In this document: piece by piece, positions 36,311 to 48,746 of the stretch
Numbering within the stretch: the first letter of the stretch is position 1
Layout: every line of letters starts with the position of its first letter
Origin: Bifidobacterium mizhiense
Lineage (GTDB): Bacteria > Actinomycetota > Actinomycetes > Actinomycetales > Bifidobacteriaceae
Direction: 5' to 3'
Assembly: GCF_020884755.1 (NCBI RefSeq)
Contig: NZ_BPWE01000001.1
Coordinates: 620,001-684,000, forward strand
DNA: 64,000 nt
Translations under genes and position numbers: made by a program
The notes under the pieces: model-generated
Databases searched by the model: none
What the model was told of the DNA's origin: nothing
Seen by the model: only the letters and a program-made list of their open reading frames with translations

Positions 36311-37365
36311 GGGCGCTCCTCCTCCCCCTCGTGGGCAAGCCTGGCTAGGTAGGAGGCCATCTCCTGACTGCTGATGACCCTGGTGGACGACTCATCCTCA
36401 GCTCTCCGGTCGCCATCCTCCTGTTGGTCGGCGACCAGATTCCGATTGCGCGGATCAATCACCACGGGCGGCCTGGGCGGGGGACCTGGATCCCCCTGTC
36501 GCGCCTGGCCGCGGGCATGACGCCGACGCCGACCCGAGGTCGAGCTACGCCGTTGCCCCAGCCCAGGCAGAATCGCGCTTCCCAGGGCCTGGGCCACGCT
36601 GACCTCGGGAGTTTCCTCAGACTCCTGCTCGGGCTCGGTCTGCTTGCGGCGCTTAGCCGGCTCCATGGCGAAGACCGTAGCCGAAAGAACGGCCAGCAGG
36701 GCCAGCAGACCACCGGCGAAGTAGAAGGGCATGGCAAAATTAGGCAGCTTGTCCCGCTGCCAGAGCATCTCCAGCCCCAGGGAACGGGAGCCCTGGGGGA
36801 CCGCCACCAGCAGGACGGCCTGCGGGTCCTCGGTCTTCAGAGACATCGACACGCTGCTGTCAGAACAGGCAACCTGTTTCCACATATCCGAATCCTGAAA
36901 GGCCACGCCCTGATCATGTTTGACGGCCTTGCCTGGGCTGGTGTCCCTGCCAACGGACAAGGTCTGCCAATCATCCAGGCCACGCACCCGGGCCACATCC
37001 TGCCCGGCCGTCCAGCCGGCCGCATCTTTAGCCGTGGTCAGGGCCATGCAGATGGTCGGCTTCTGCGACTTATGCGCTGTGGACCTGGAGGCCCCGGTAG
37101 AGGCCGCATCCACACGCATGGTCACCCTACTGTCCACCAAGGGAAGCACACCTGGATCGGTCACCACATAGGCTGCCTTCGTGCGCGCATGCGCATCCAC
37201 GTGGGCCGAAGGCTTCCAGACCGTGGCGTTCATAATGCCCAGCACAATGGCAGCCACAGCCAGCAGTCCGAAGATGGGGGTGACGATGCCGCGCATGATC
37301 ATGCTGTGACGCGAGGGTTTGTCAGGCCGCGTCATCTCATCGGTTTCTTCGGGTACTTGCTCCAT
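36307..37365 (-). CDS. Two-span membrane protein of unknown function
   Basis: This 352-residue protein has two membrane spans, about residues 25-47 (GIVTPIFGLLAVAAIVLGIM) and about 212-234 (FYFAGGLLALLAVLSATVFAM). The roughly 165 residues between them, with two cysteines that could pair, should be outside. The last 115 residues are cytoplasmic, with Arg-rich and Pro-rich tracts and acidic ends. I recognise no family. Translational coupling to the downstream lipoprotein suggests an envelope complex. It is divergent from the FKBP lipoprotein gene. Confidence 0.75.
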   Translation of the reverse strand: MEQVPEETDEMTRPDKPSRHSMIMRGIVTPIFGLLAVAAIVLGIMNATVWKPSAHVDAHARTKAAYVVTDPGVLPLVDSRVTMRVDAASTGASRSTAHKSQKPTICMALTTAKDAAGWTAGQDVARVRGLDDWQTLSVGRDTSPGKAVKHDQGVAFQDSDMWKQVACSDSSVSMSLKTEDPQAVLLVAVPQGSRSLGLEMLWQRDKLPNFAMPFYFAGGLLALLAVLSATVFAMEPAKRRKQTEPEQESEETPEVSVAQALGSAILPGLGQRRSSTSGRRRRHARGQARQGDPGPPPRPPVVIDPRNRNLVADQQEDGDRRAEDESSTRVISSQEMASYLARLAHEGEEERP

Positions 37366-37447
37366 ATTATCGACATTCTACCGTCGGCTCCCTATGATCT
37401 GGTTTCCGGCACCGGGAAATCACCCATAAGCCCTAAACTGGTCTTCT

Positions 37448-38386
37448 ATGACCATCATCGCAAAACAATCAGGCAGCAAGCGTCTGCTGGGCGCCATGAC
37501 CGCTCTGGCCCTATGTCTTGGACTGTCGGCCTGCGGCGGGAATTCTGACGGAGACGGGCACTCGGGGGACACCATGCAGGGCGTATCAGCCAGCGGCAAA
37601 CTTGGCAGCAAGCCCGACATCAGCTTCAAGACCCCCTTCAAGGTCGAGAACCAGACCCATCAGGTCATCCAGAGGGGCGATGGCGAGGTCATCCGCGACG
37701 GGGACCGCGTATGCACCAGGAGCCTGGCCCTGGATGCAAAAACCGGCAAGGTGATCAACTCCACCTGGGACAAGAGCAGCCCGGAGTGCTCCATCGTCAT
37801 CAGCAAGAAATCCATCCCCGCATACTATGACACCTTCAAGGGCCTCAAGGTCAACTCGACCGTTGCCGTAGGCATCGATGAGTCAGGTTCCGGCACCAGC
37901 AGTCAGGCGACCAGCTCCTATATCATGGCCCTGACCTTCGTCTCCAGGTCCAAGAACCTGACCCGCGCCGAGGGTCAAAAGGTGACCGACCTGCCCAGCG
38001 ACCTGCCAAAAATCAGTTTGAATGACAAGGGCAAGCCCTCTCTGGACTTCAACGGCTACCAGCCCAAGGGAGGATTGGTCGTCCAGCCCCTGATTAAGGG
38101 CAAGGGGGCCAAGGTCGGCCAGCATCAGAGTGTCAGCGCCAACTACACCGGCTGGCTGGCCTCCAACGGCAAGCAGTTCGACTCCTCCTGGGACCGGGGG
38201 CAGGCCAGCGACTTCAGCCTGGACCAGGTGGTCAAGGGCTGGCAGCAGGGTCTGGCCGGCCAGACGGTGGGCTCTCAGGTTCTTCTGATAGTTCCGCCCG
38301 AACTGGGCTATGGCAGCCAGCAACAGCAGAAGATCCCGGCCAACTCGACCCTTATTTTCGTGGTTGACATCCTGGCCGCCTACTGA
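37448..38386 (+). CDS. FKBP-type peptidyl-prolyl isomerase lipoprotein
   Basis: This 312-residue lipoprotein (lipobox LSAC, Cys29) ends in an FKBP domain (about residues 210-312). The C-terminal block contains VSANYTGWLASNGKQFDSSW and GSQVLLIVPPELGYG, followed by IPANSTLIFVVDILA; these are standard FKBP strands. A related, degenerate FKBP-like half may lie at about 55-175 (VIRDGDRVC and similar). It probably folds exported proteins at the membrane surface. It has a strong terminator downstream, shared with the ABC operon. Confidence 0.88.
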   Translation: MTIIAKQSGSKRLLGAMTALALCLGLSACGGNSDGDGHSGDTMQGVSASGKLGSKPDISFKTPFKVENQTHQVIQRGDGEVIRDGDRVCTRSLALDAKTGKVINSTWDKSSPECSIVISKKSIPAYYDTFKGLKVNSTVAVGIDESGSGTSSQATSSYIMALTFVSRSKNLTRAEGQKVTDLPSDLPKISLNDKGKPSLDFNGYQPKGGLVVQPLIKGKGAKVGQHQSVSANYTGWLASNGKQFDSSWDRGQASDFSLDQVVKGWQQGLAGQTVGSQVLLIVPPELGYGSQQQQKIPANSTLIFVVDILAAY

Positions 38387-38413
38387 CCTGTCAATTCACC
38401 AACTCAGGCAAAT

Positions 38414-38459
38414 AGGGGCCCGTGCTCATCCAAATGCGACTGGATGGGCACGGGCCCCT
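38414..38459. terminator. Bidirectional terminator between FKBP gene and ABC operon
   Basis: AGGGGCCCGTGC (38414-38425) pairs with GCACGGGCCCCT (38448-38459), and inner ATCCA/TGGAT extend the stem. It lies between convergent genes. T-runs are weak on both sides, so termination relies on the strong stem. Confidence 0.8.
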
Positions 38460-38480
38460 GTCATAAGCGAGACGACCAGT

Positions 38481-39392
38481 TCAGTCCTTGCCGCCCTCGA
38501 CCACGATCTCGTCGGGGTTGGCCGCACTGCCGTAGACCGGCTCCAGGGTCTTGCGGTAGTCCTCATGGAAGAACTGCTCCTGGCCCAGCTTGACCAGCTC
38601 CTTGTTGATGTAGTCCAGCAAAGGCTTGTTTCCCTTGCGCACAGCCGGGGCGATGACCGCCTCGTCCCCGAGCTTGGTGATGCCTACCGAGAAGCCCTTG
38701 TTGGCCTTGGCCCAGGCCAGCACCTCGGTGTTGTCGGTGCTCATAGCATCGCCACGGTGGTCCAACAGAGCGTTGTAGGCATCGGCGTACTGGTCGTACT
38801 TCTGCAACTTGACTTCAGGGTAGTGCTGCTCGAAGTAAGGCTCAGCCGTAGTGCCCTTGGCGATGATCAGGGTCTTGCCATTGAGCTCCTTGACATCTTT
38901 GATCGGCGCAGAATCCGGGGAGACCACGCCCAGGAAGACCTTCATATAGGGCTTGGCGAAGTCCACCTTGCGGGCGCGATCATCGGTGACGGTGAAGTTG
39001 GCCAGAACCACGTCCACCTTGTTGCTGGACAGCACATCCACACGGGCGGCCGGATCCACCGAGGTGTATTCGGGCTTGACGCCCAGGTCCTTGGCCAGGC
39101 GCTCGGCCAGTACCACGTCGTAGCCCTGGTTCTTGCCGTCCTTGTCCACGTAGCCGAATGGGGCCTTGTCGGTGAAGACCGCCACCTTGAGCTTCCCGGA
39201 CTTGGTGATCTGCTCCGGGGTGCGCGCAGACCCGGATGCTGCCGAGGAGCCGGAGTTGCTTGCCGAGCCGCTTCCAGCGTCACTGGGGGTGGCCGCCGAA
39301 GGGCCGCAGGCCGCCATGGAAGCCATCATCGCGATCGTCGCCCCCGTGGCCAGCGCCGTCCGTATCAATCGGTTCATTACCCTTGCGGTCAT
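38481..39392 (-). CDS. Polar amino acid ABC transporter, substrate-binding lipoprotein
   Basis: This 303-residue lipoprotein (MAAC, Cys29) is a family 3 solute-binding protein: KLKVAVFTDKAPFGYVDKDG opens the mature domain and the hinge-region VDVVLANFTVTDDRAR follows. It captures an amino acid, probably glutamate/glutamine or a related polar one, and feeds the permease. The ATG at 39392 has AAAGAGGG upstream; an earlier start would overlap the ATPase stop region and lacks a signal peptide. It is the last gene of the operon, separated from the ATPase gene by a hairpin. Confidence 0.9.
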   Translation of the reverse strand: MTARVMNRLIRTALATGATIAMMASMAACGPSAATPSDAGSGSASNSGSSAASGSARTPEQITKSGKLKVAVFTDKAPFGYVDKDGKNQGYDVVLAERLAKDLGVKPEYTSVDPAARVDVLSSNKVDVVLANFTVTDDRARKVDFAKPYMKVFLGVVSPDSAPIKDVKELNGKTLIIAKGTTAEPYFEQHYPEVKLQKYDQYADAYNALLDHRGDAMSTDNTEVLAWAKANKGFSVGITKLGDEAVIAPAVRKGNKPLLDYINKELVKLGQEQFFHEDYRKTLEPVYGSAANPDEIVVEGGKD

Positions 39393-39436
39393 GATCCCTC
39401 TTTTCCTGTTCTCTTTCCTATGGCCGCCCCTAGGGA

Positions 39437-39459
39437 CGGTTCCGGCGAAGGCCGCCGGA
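39437..39459 (-). promoter_or_regulatory. Intercistronic hairpin before the binding-protein gene
   Basis: TCCGGCG and CGCCGGA form a perfect 7-bp stem with an AAGGC loop, between the ATPase and binding-protein genes. There is no T-run, so it looks like an mRNA stabiliser or processing site rather than a terminator. Confidence 0.4.
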
Positions 39460-39478
39460 CGAATATGCGAAGTCCTCA

Positions 39479-40351
39479 TCAGGACTCCTGATCCTGGTCC
39501 TGATCCCGCCTGCGCTCATAGGTGAAGGTGGATAGGAAACGTTGGGCCCGGTCAGTGGCCGGGTGGGTGAAGAAGGCCTCCGGGTCGTCGGACTGCTCGA
39601 CCAGGGTGCCTCCATCCAGGAGGACGATATGGTCGGCAATGCCCCTGGCGAAGGCCATCTCATGGGTGACGATCATCATGGTCAGCCCCTGGTCGGCCAG
39701 TTCCAGTATGACCTGGAGGACCTCGCGGACCATCTCTGGATCCAGAGCCGCAGTCACCTCATCGAAGAGCATGATCTCGGGATGGAGGATGAGCGCCCGG
39801 CAGATGGCCACCCTTTGCCGCTGGCCACCCGAGAGCTGGCTGGGCCAGGCATCCCGGCGGTCGGCCAGACCCACTCGATCCAGCAGCTCCAGAGCCTCCT
39901 GCCGTGCCTGGTCCCGCTTGCGCTTCTGCACCAGGATGGGCGCCAGGGTCACGTTGTCCAGCACGGTTCTGTTGGGGAAGAGGTCGTAGCTCTGGAAAAC
40001 CATGCCGATCCTGGTGCGCAGGTCAGAGCTGCGGGTGCCTGACATCAGGCCGCCAGGACCTCCGCTGTGCTTGCCCAGGGGATGACCGGTCTCCACCACC
40101 TGACCATCCAGAAGAATCCGGCCACCCTGTATGGGCTCCAGTCCGGCTATGGTCCGCAGCAGGGTGGATTTGCCTGAGCCCGAGGGGCCCAGGACCACAA
40201 AGACCTTGCCCTTGGGCACCTGGAAGGAGATGTCATTGAGCACAGGGCTCTGTGCCTGCGGATACTGCTTGACCAGGTGCTCGACGGTCAGCACCGCCCC
40301 TTCCTCCTGGTCATCCTGTGGCTGATTCGCCGTCGTTTGCCCCTCAGTCAT
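39479..40351 (-). CDS. Polar amino acid ABC transporter, ATP-binding protein
   Basis: This 290-residue ATPase has Walker A GPSGSGKST (residues 55-63), signature LSGGQRQRV near 171 and Walker B IMLFDEVTAALD. It belongs to the GlnQ/HisP group that powers uptake of polar amino acids. An insertion of about 20 residues rich in Gly/Ser (around 98-118) precedes the Q-loop, longer than usual. It overlaps the upstream permease gene by eight bases. Confidence 0.94.
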   Translation of the reverse strand: MTEGQTTANQPQDDQEEGAVLTVEHLVKQYPQAQSPVLNDISFQVPKGKVFVVLGPSGSGKSTLLRTIAGLEPIQGGRILLDGQVVETGHPLGKHSGGPGGLMSGTRSSDLRTRIGMVFQSYDLFPNRTVLDNVTLAPILVQKRKRDQARQEALELLDRVGLADRRDAWPSQLSGGQRQRVAICRALILHPEIMLFDEVTAALDPEMVREVLQVILELADQGLTMMIVTHEMAFARGIADHIVLLDGGTLVEQSDDPEAFFTHPATDRAQRFLSTFTYERRRDQDQDQES

Positions 40352-41018
40352 GGGCCCACCTCTTTTCCAGATGCCGGGCCACCAGGGACAGGGGCCAGCA
40401 GATGAAGAAATACATGAAGAAGATCACCCCGTAGATCCACAGGGTCGCCTGGGGGTAGGCGAAGCGGTTGGCATCGATGATCTGCTGGCCGACCTTGATG
40501 ACCTCGATGACGCCCAGCAGGGCGGCCAGAGAGGTGGTCTTGACGATCCTGGTGGCCAGGTTGACGCTTGCCGGCAGCAGTCGGCGCAGGGCCTGGGGAA
40601 GGATGATCCTGGAGAAGGTCTGCCATGAGCTCAGTCCCAGCACGTAGGCCGACTCCACCTGGGTACGGGGAATGGACTCCAGGGCCCCGCGAACCAGGTC
40701 GCCCAGCTCGGCCCCACCCCAGAGCACGAAGACCAGCAGGCAGGCGCCGGTGGCATCCAGATTCAGGTTCCATGCCCTGGACAGCCCATAGAAGGCGATG
40801 AAGAGCAGGGCCAACTGGGGCATGATGCGGATGAAGTCCAAATAGATCCTCATCAGGAAGCGGATCAGGCGGTTGCGCCGGGTCATCAGCCATCCGACTA
40901 CCAACCCCAGGGGCAGGGAGAGCAGGACCGAGACGCCGGCTATCCAGACGGTCACCCAGAGCCCCTGGAAGAGCCTGGGCATGACCCCTGGCTGGAAGAG
41001 CACCTCAACGCCGTGCAT
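40344..41018 (-). CDS. Polar amino acid ABC transporter permease 2
   Basis: This 224-residue HisM/GlnP-type permease has about five membrane spans and an EAA-like segment (ESAYVLGLSSWQTFSRIILPQA). The start ATG 41018 has GGAGG eight bases upstream; a start at 41036 is also open. It overlaps the first permease gene by 14 bases and the ATPase gene by eight. It forms the channel with permease 1. Confidence 0.92.
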   Translation of the reverse strand: MHGVEVLFQPGVMPRLFQGLWVTVWIAGVSVLLSLPLGLVVGWLMTRRNRLIRFLMRIYLDFIRIMPQLALLFIAFYGLSRAWNLNLDATGACLLVFVLWGGAELGDLVRGALESIPRTQVESAYVLGLSSWQTFSRIILPQALRRLLPASVNLATRIVKTTSLAALLGVIEVIKVGQQIIDANRFAYPQATLWIYGVIFFMYFFICWPLSLVARHLEKRWAHD

Positions 41019-41658
41019 AGTCGAACCTCCGCTCAAGAACGGTTCCGATGACGGAGATGGGCAGCAGGATGACCAAATAGGTGACGATGAGCAGGGTCAG
41101 CGACTCGTAGGTGTCGTAGGAGGTGCCCATCAGGTCCTTGGTGACATACATGACATCGGCCAGAGCGATGGCCGAGACCACCGAGGACTCCTTGATCAGG
41201 AAGATGATGTTGGCTACCACGCCCGGTATGGCGCTGCTCAGGGCCTGGGGCAGCACGATCCTCGACAGCGTTTGCCCACGCGTGAATCCCAGGACGCGGG
41301 CAGACTCGATCTGCACCTGGGGCACGGCCTCGAACCCACCGCGCATAGCCTCGGCCATGTAGGAACCGCCCAGGAAGGCCAGCCCGACGATGGCGCAGGT
41401 CTGGGCGCTCCAGTTGACCCCGAGCTTGGGCAACCCGAAATAGAGGAAGTAGAGCTGGACCAGGAGCGGGGTGTTTCTTGACAGCTCGATATATACCCTT
41501 GCCACCTGCGAGAGCAGGGGGATCCTGAAGACCTCCAACCCGGCGCAGACCAGCCCGATCAGCATGGAGAACACCACGCCAAAGAAGGAGATGAAGACCG
41601 TTACATAGGCCGCATTGACGAAGAAGTGCAGATTCTGCGCCATGAAAGTCCAATTCAT
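41005..41658 (-). CDS. Polar amino acid ABC transporter permease 1
   Basis: This 217-residue permease opens the four-gene transporter operon. It has about five spans, the RNTPLLVQLYFLYFGLP stretch typical of HisQ/GlnP permeases, and an EAA-like loop (ESARVLGFTRGQTLSRIVLPQA). It pairs with permease 2, most likely as a heterodimer. The upstream gap of about 350 bases should hold the operon promoter. Confidence 0.93.
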   Translation of the reverse strand: MNWTFMAQNLHFFVNAAYVTVFISFFGVVFSMLIGLVCAGLEVFRIPLLSQVARVYIELSRNTPLLVQLYFLYFGLPKLGVNWSAQTCAIVGLAFLGGSYMAEAMRGGFEAVPQVQIESARVLGFTRGQTLSRIVLPQALSSAIPGVVANIIFLIKESSVVSAIALADVMYVTKDLMGTSYDTYESLTLLIVTYLVILLPISVIGTVLERRFDYARR

Positions 41659-42006
41659 GCCCTCACCTCCCTACTTGCTCTCGTCCTGTTCATCGTCTCC
41701 TCTTCACTGCTTCTCGCCCGCTTCCCGCCCACTGCGGCATACAGTCGACAATCCTAGAGAACGCGAGACGTCTTTCTTTGCTTTTCGATATACGAATACC
41801 GGATACCGCGTTATCATCCGCTCTCACAACCACCCGGACGGCGATTCATCATGAGACTGAAACCATCCAGCAACTGGACAGTGCGGGCGGGGTGGCCCTA
41901 GCCGGCAAAGACTGGCCGACACCTGCAGATCTTGCCTACCTGGCATCTACCAACCAAGTAGGCGCACACTGTGTTTTCGATCAACCCTACTGCTCACCAA
42001 GCTAAC
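41659..42006. other. Intergenic stretch upstream of the amino acid ABC operon
   Basis: About 350 bases without a supported gene. It should hold the ABC operon promoter on the minus strand. A partly palindromic TTCGATATACGAA at 41784-41796 could be an operator. A short open frame at 41778-42005 has no ribosome site or recognisable product. Confidence 0.5.
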
Positions 42007-42042
42007 AAAAAAGCCCGGTCCACATATCCGTGAACCGGGCTC
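42007..42042 (-). terminator. Terminator after nrdH
   Basis: On the minus strand AGCCCGGT and ACCGGGCT pair over a 16-base loop and run into TTTTTT. It lies about 12 bases after the nrdH stop. Confidence 0.85.
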
Positions 42043-42054
42043 CGAGTGCCTTGA

Positions 42055-42297
42055 TCAGGCAAAGACCTTGGCGCTCTGTGCTGCCTTCCTGATCAGATCG
42101 GGGCGATACCCGCTCCACGTCTCCTGGTCAGTGACTACGATGGGGGTCTGCTTGAATCCCTGGGCGATGAACTGGTCGATCAAGGTCTGATCCTCGGTCA
42201 AATCCACCTGCTCGAATTCCAGCCCCTGCTTGGTCAACTGACGCTTGGTGGCATCACACTGGGGACAGTGCGCCTTGGTGTAGACCGTGATGGACAT
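42055..42297 (-). CDS. nrdH: NrdH-type glutaredoxin-like protein
   Basis: This 80-residue redoxin has CPQC at residues 11-14 and the C-terminal ETWSGYRPDLI block of NrdH (related to the WSGFRPD motif). NrdH proteins reduce class Ib ribonucleotide reductase, using thioredoxin reductase as electron donor. In many species nrdH leads nrdI-nrdE-nrdF, but here it stands alone with its own terminator. Two NrdR-like boxes upstream suggest it is still controlled with the reductase genes elsewhere. Confidence 0.92.
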   Translation of the reverse strand: MSITVYTKAHCPQCDATKRQLTKQGLEFEQVDLTEDQTLIDQFIAQGFKQTPIVVTDQETWSGYRPDLIRKAAQSAKVFA

Positions 42298-42397
42298 AAT
42301 CGCCTCTCCCTTACATGTAGCCGTGATGTTCCAAGCTCTATAGCCCTCTTCTTGGAACCTGATGATTGCACTCTACACACTCCCAGGCGCGAGCACA

Positions 42398-42445
42398 ATA
42401 CCACCTGTAGTGGCGTGTCAGGCCGTCAACCCCAATATCTAGTAG
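42398..42445 (-). promoter_or_regulatory. Tandem NrdR-like boxes upstream of nrdH
   Basis: Core CCACCTGTAG (42401-42410) and core CAATATCTAG (42433-42442) lie 32 bases centre to centre, the usual three-helical-turn spacing of NrdR boxes. The second core matches the CwAtATaTwG consensus well; the first is weaker. They sit 100-150 bases upstream of nrdH on the minus strand. Confidence 0.55.
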
Positions 42446-42523
42446 CCTTTCAGGTCTTGTAGATCTAAGAGAGCATATATGTGAGCTATCTTACATACAT
42501 GTTATTTAAGACCGAAAACTGCC

Positions 42524-43327
42524 TCAGAAGAGGGTCAGTTCATCGCTGTCAGCGCCCTTCATGGCCTCGTAGTCCAGAATCAGACACTCGAATCCCCTGT
42601 CCTCGGCAAGGACCCTGGCCTGGGGGGTGATGGTCTGGGCCGCAAAGATTCCACGGACAGGGGCCAGCAGAGGGTCGCGGTTGAGCAGGCGGCAGTAGCG
42701 GGTCAGCTGTTCCACCCCGTCAATGCCGCCATGCCGCTTGATCTCGATGGCCACATGCCGCCCCTGGCCGTCCACGGCCATGATGTCCACTGGGCCGATG
42801 GGCGTGGGATACTCCCGGCGCACCAGGGTGGCTCCCGGGCCGATGCGGTCGATCTGTTCAGCCAGATAGCGCTGCAGATGCGCTTCTACGCCGTCCTTGA
42901 CCAAGCCCGGATCCGTCCCCAGGTCGTAGCTGTCGTCGGCATAGACCTGGTAGAGCCTGATGGTGAGCACATCGCTGGATTTTACGGCCGAAACACGCAG
43001 AACCTTATGGACAGGCCGAGTCTGGTCCTGATCCTGCTCCTGGGCGATCAGCGCATCGGGCGCAGCAGCTTCGACTACCTCATCCGGTCCAGTCCCAGCC
43101 ACGGAATCAGCCTTGGTGCCCGCGCCCTCTTTGCCTGCCTCCTCGGGTTCGATCTCCCTGATGGTGCAGGGGGCGCACATCCAGTTCAGGGGCTTGTAGG
43201 AGCCCAGCTCCGAGAAGATCAGACAGCTCATGTCGGCCTTGATCAGCAGGACACGCCTGGCCGGCGGCAGGCTGGCGTTGAGACGCCCGGAGTATTCGGC
43301 GGAGCAGTCGGCAACAATGATTCGCAC
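42524..43327 (-). CDS. nucS: Endonuclease NucS/EndoMS (mismatch-specific)
   Basis: This 267-residue protein matches actinobacterial NucS, which cuts DNA at mismatches and replaces MutS/MutL repair. It begins at GTG 43327 (VRIIVADCSAEYSGRLNASL) and has LLIKADMSCLIFSE and YKPLNWMCAP in the N-terminal domain. The nuclease core has PVDIMAVD and EIKRHGGIDGVEQ (about residue 192). It ends in ELTLF, which resembles a sliding-clamp-binding motif. About 45 acidic/Gln-rich residues (58-105) are inserted between the two domains, longer than usual. The gene follows atpC, a position common in actinobacteria. Confidence 0.93.
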   Translation of the reverse strand: MRIIVADCSAEYSGRLNASLPPARRVLLIKADMSCLIFSELGSYKPLNWMCAPCTIREIEPEEAGKEGAGTKADSVAGTGPDEVVEAAAPDALIAQEQDQDQTRPVHKVLRVSAVKSSDVLTIRLYQVYADDSYDLGTDPGLVKDGVEAHLQRYLAEQIDRIGPGATLVRREYPTPIGPVDIMAVDGQGRHVAIEIKRHGGIDGVEQLTRYCRLLNRDPLLAPVRGIFAAQTITPQARVLAEDRGFECLILDYEAMKGADSDELTLF

Positions 43328-43365
43328 AGATGCCAATATATCAGCCGCTGTTCCGGGCCAAGAAG

Positions 43366-43401
43366 AAAAAAGCCCGGCCAATGCAAGAGCACCAGCCGGG
43401 C
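43366..43401 (-). terminator. Terminator of the atp operon
   Basis: On the minus strand GCCCGGC, a loop of 16 bases, then GCCGGGC runs into TTTTTT. It lies between atpC and the nucS start. Confidence 0.85.
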
Positions 43402-43422
43402 GGAAGAGGAAAGAGGTCAGGA

Positions 43423-43713
43423 CTACTGTCCCTGATCAGCGTCCTCCAGGTAGTGGTCCACGGCCACAGTCAGCTTGTTGCTGTCGAAGGAGGCGAATCC
43501 ATTGTCCACATGGAAGGACTGACGACCGCCATCGGTGGCCTGAACCCGGATGTTGCCCTCCTGCAGCAGGGCCAGCACCGGTTCGTGGTCGGGCATGATG
43601 CCCATGGACCCCTGGGTGCCGGGCACGGTGACCGACCGCGCCTGACCTGACCAGATGGGCCTGTCCGCCGAGACGATGTTGACCTGCATGGAGGCCTTGC
43701 CCGTGTCCGCCAT
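43423..43713 (-). CDS. atpC: F1Fo ATP synthase epsilon subunit
   Basis: This 96-residue epsilon subunit has the N-terminal beta-sandwich (VNIVSADRPIWSG, GSMGIMPDHEPVLALL). The usual C-terminal two-helix domain is missing, a short form of about 90-100 residues seen in actinobacteria and others. The start ATG 43713 follows the atpD stop by two bases. It is the last gene of the operon. Confidence 0.93.
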   Translation of the reverse strand: MADTGKASMQVNIVSADRPIWSGQARSVTVPGTQGSMGIMPDHEPVLALLQEGNIRVQATDGGRQSFHVDNGFASFDSNKLTVAVDHYLEDADQGQ

Positions 43714-43715
43714 GA

Positions 43716-46159
<2,444 letters not shown>

Positions 46160-46162
46160 GGT

Positions 46163-47821
<1,659 letters not shown>

Positions 47822-47867
47822 GATCACTCCTTATTTCTGTTCTTGTTCAAGTCTGTCGGTTCTCCGC

Positions 47868-48695
47868 TCATCCTGCCACGGCCATGCGCCGCTTCAGGTG
47901 CTTCAATTGCGTAGCCACCGTGCCGTCTGTAGAGACCGATCCATACTGGACCTTCATACCGCCCAGGACCGAGGGATCGACCACCGAGTTGATGTGGACC
48001 GGTTTACCAAGCTTGCGCCCGTAGACCTCCTGCAGGCGGCTGACCTGCTGGTCATTCATGGAGACCGCCGTGGTGACGGTGACCATGATCTGATCCATAT
48101 GCTCAGAGAAGCGATCCACCAACCAAACGATGGTGTCAGGGAAGCGCCGTCCGCGCAGATCGATGGTGGCGTTCAGGGCCATCTGCTCGGTAACCGGATG
48201 CATATGCTGCCCATCCAGGAGCGCTCTGAGCAGGTCGGCTCGCGCCTTGGAATCACTGTACTCGTCGGAGAGCCGGAAGAGCACCAAAGGCATCCCGAGC
48301 AGGGCCGAATGGATCTCAGCCAGCTCGCCGGCCACCTGGTTGGTAATGCCCAGAGCATCGGCGTAATAAGCAGTGGCGTCCACCGACATGTCCTCGGCCG
48401 CGTTGGCAATGTGCACCACACGGCTCCACTGATGATCAGTCAGGTCATGGAGGATATCCACGGTCAGAGGATCAGCCTTGTCGGCCAGGATGGTGTCGAT
48501 CACGCGCCACTTGTCCTCAGCCGGACGGGAGGGGTCGGTCAGCGCACGCTCCAGGGGTCTGTTGGCATCAAGCAGGGTCACGAAGGTATAGAGCTCCATG
48601 GCCACGCGGAGGGCATCCTCTCCCTTGCTCTTGAGCAAGGGGGCATACTTGGCCCTGGTCTCCTTGTCGGAGCTCAGCGAAGTCTCTCCTCGCAT
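47868..48695 (-). CDS. atpH: F1Fo ATP synthase delta subunit
   Basis: This 275-residue delta subunit has the six-helix N-domain and a C-terminal strand region with KPVHINSVVDPSVLGGMKVQYG, typical of the OSCP/delta family. It is longer than E. coli delta (177), as in other actinobacteria. It joins F1 to the peripheral stalk and lies between atpF and atpA. Confidence 0.93.
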   Translation of the reverse strand: MRGETSLSSDKETRAKYAPLLKSKGEDALRVAMELYTFVTLLDANRPLERALTDPSRPAEDKWRVIDTILADKADPLTVDILHDLTDHQWSRVVHIANAAEDMSVDATAYYADALGITNQVAGELAEIHSALLGMPLVLFRLSDEYSDSKARADLLRALLDGQHMHPVTEQMALNATIDLRGRRFPDTIVWLVDRFSEHMDQIMVTVTTAVSMNDQQVSRLQEVYGRKLGKPVHINSVVDPSVLGGMKVQYGSVSTDGTVATQLKHLKRRMAVAG

Positions 48696-48746
48696 GTCAC
48701 CTCCCCTTTCGTGGAATCAACGTTCCCATCGTCCGCCAATCAGTCA

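Noticed and set aside
41778-42005. Short plus-strand open frame of 75 codons
   Set aside because: No ribosome binding site, no recognisable domain, and it ends beside the nrdH terminator.
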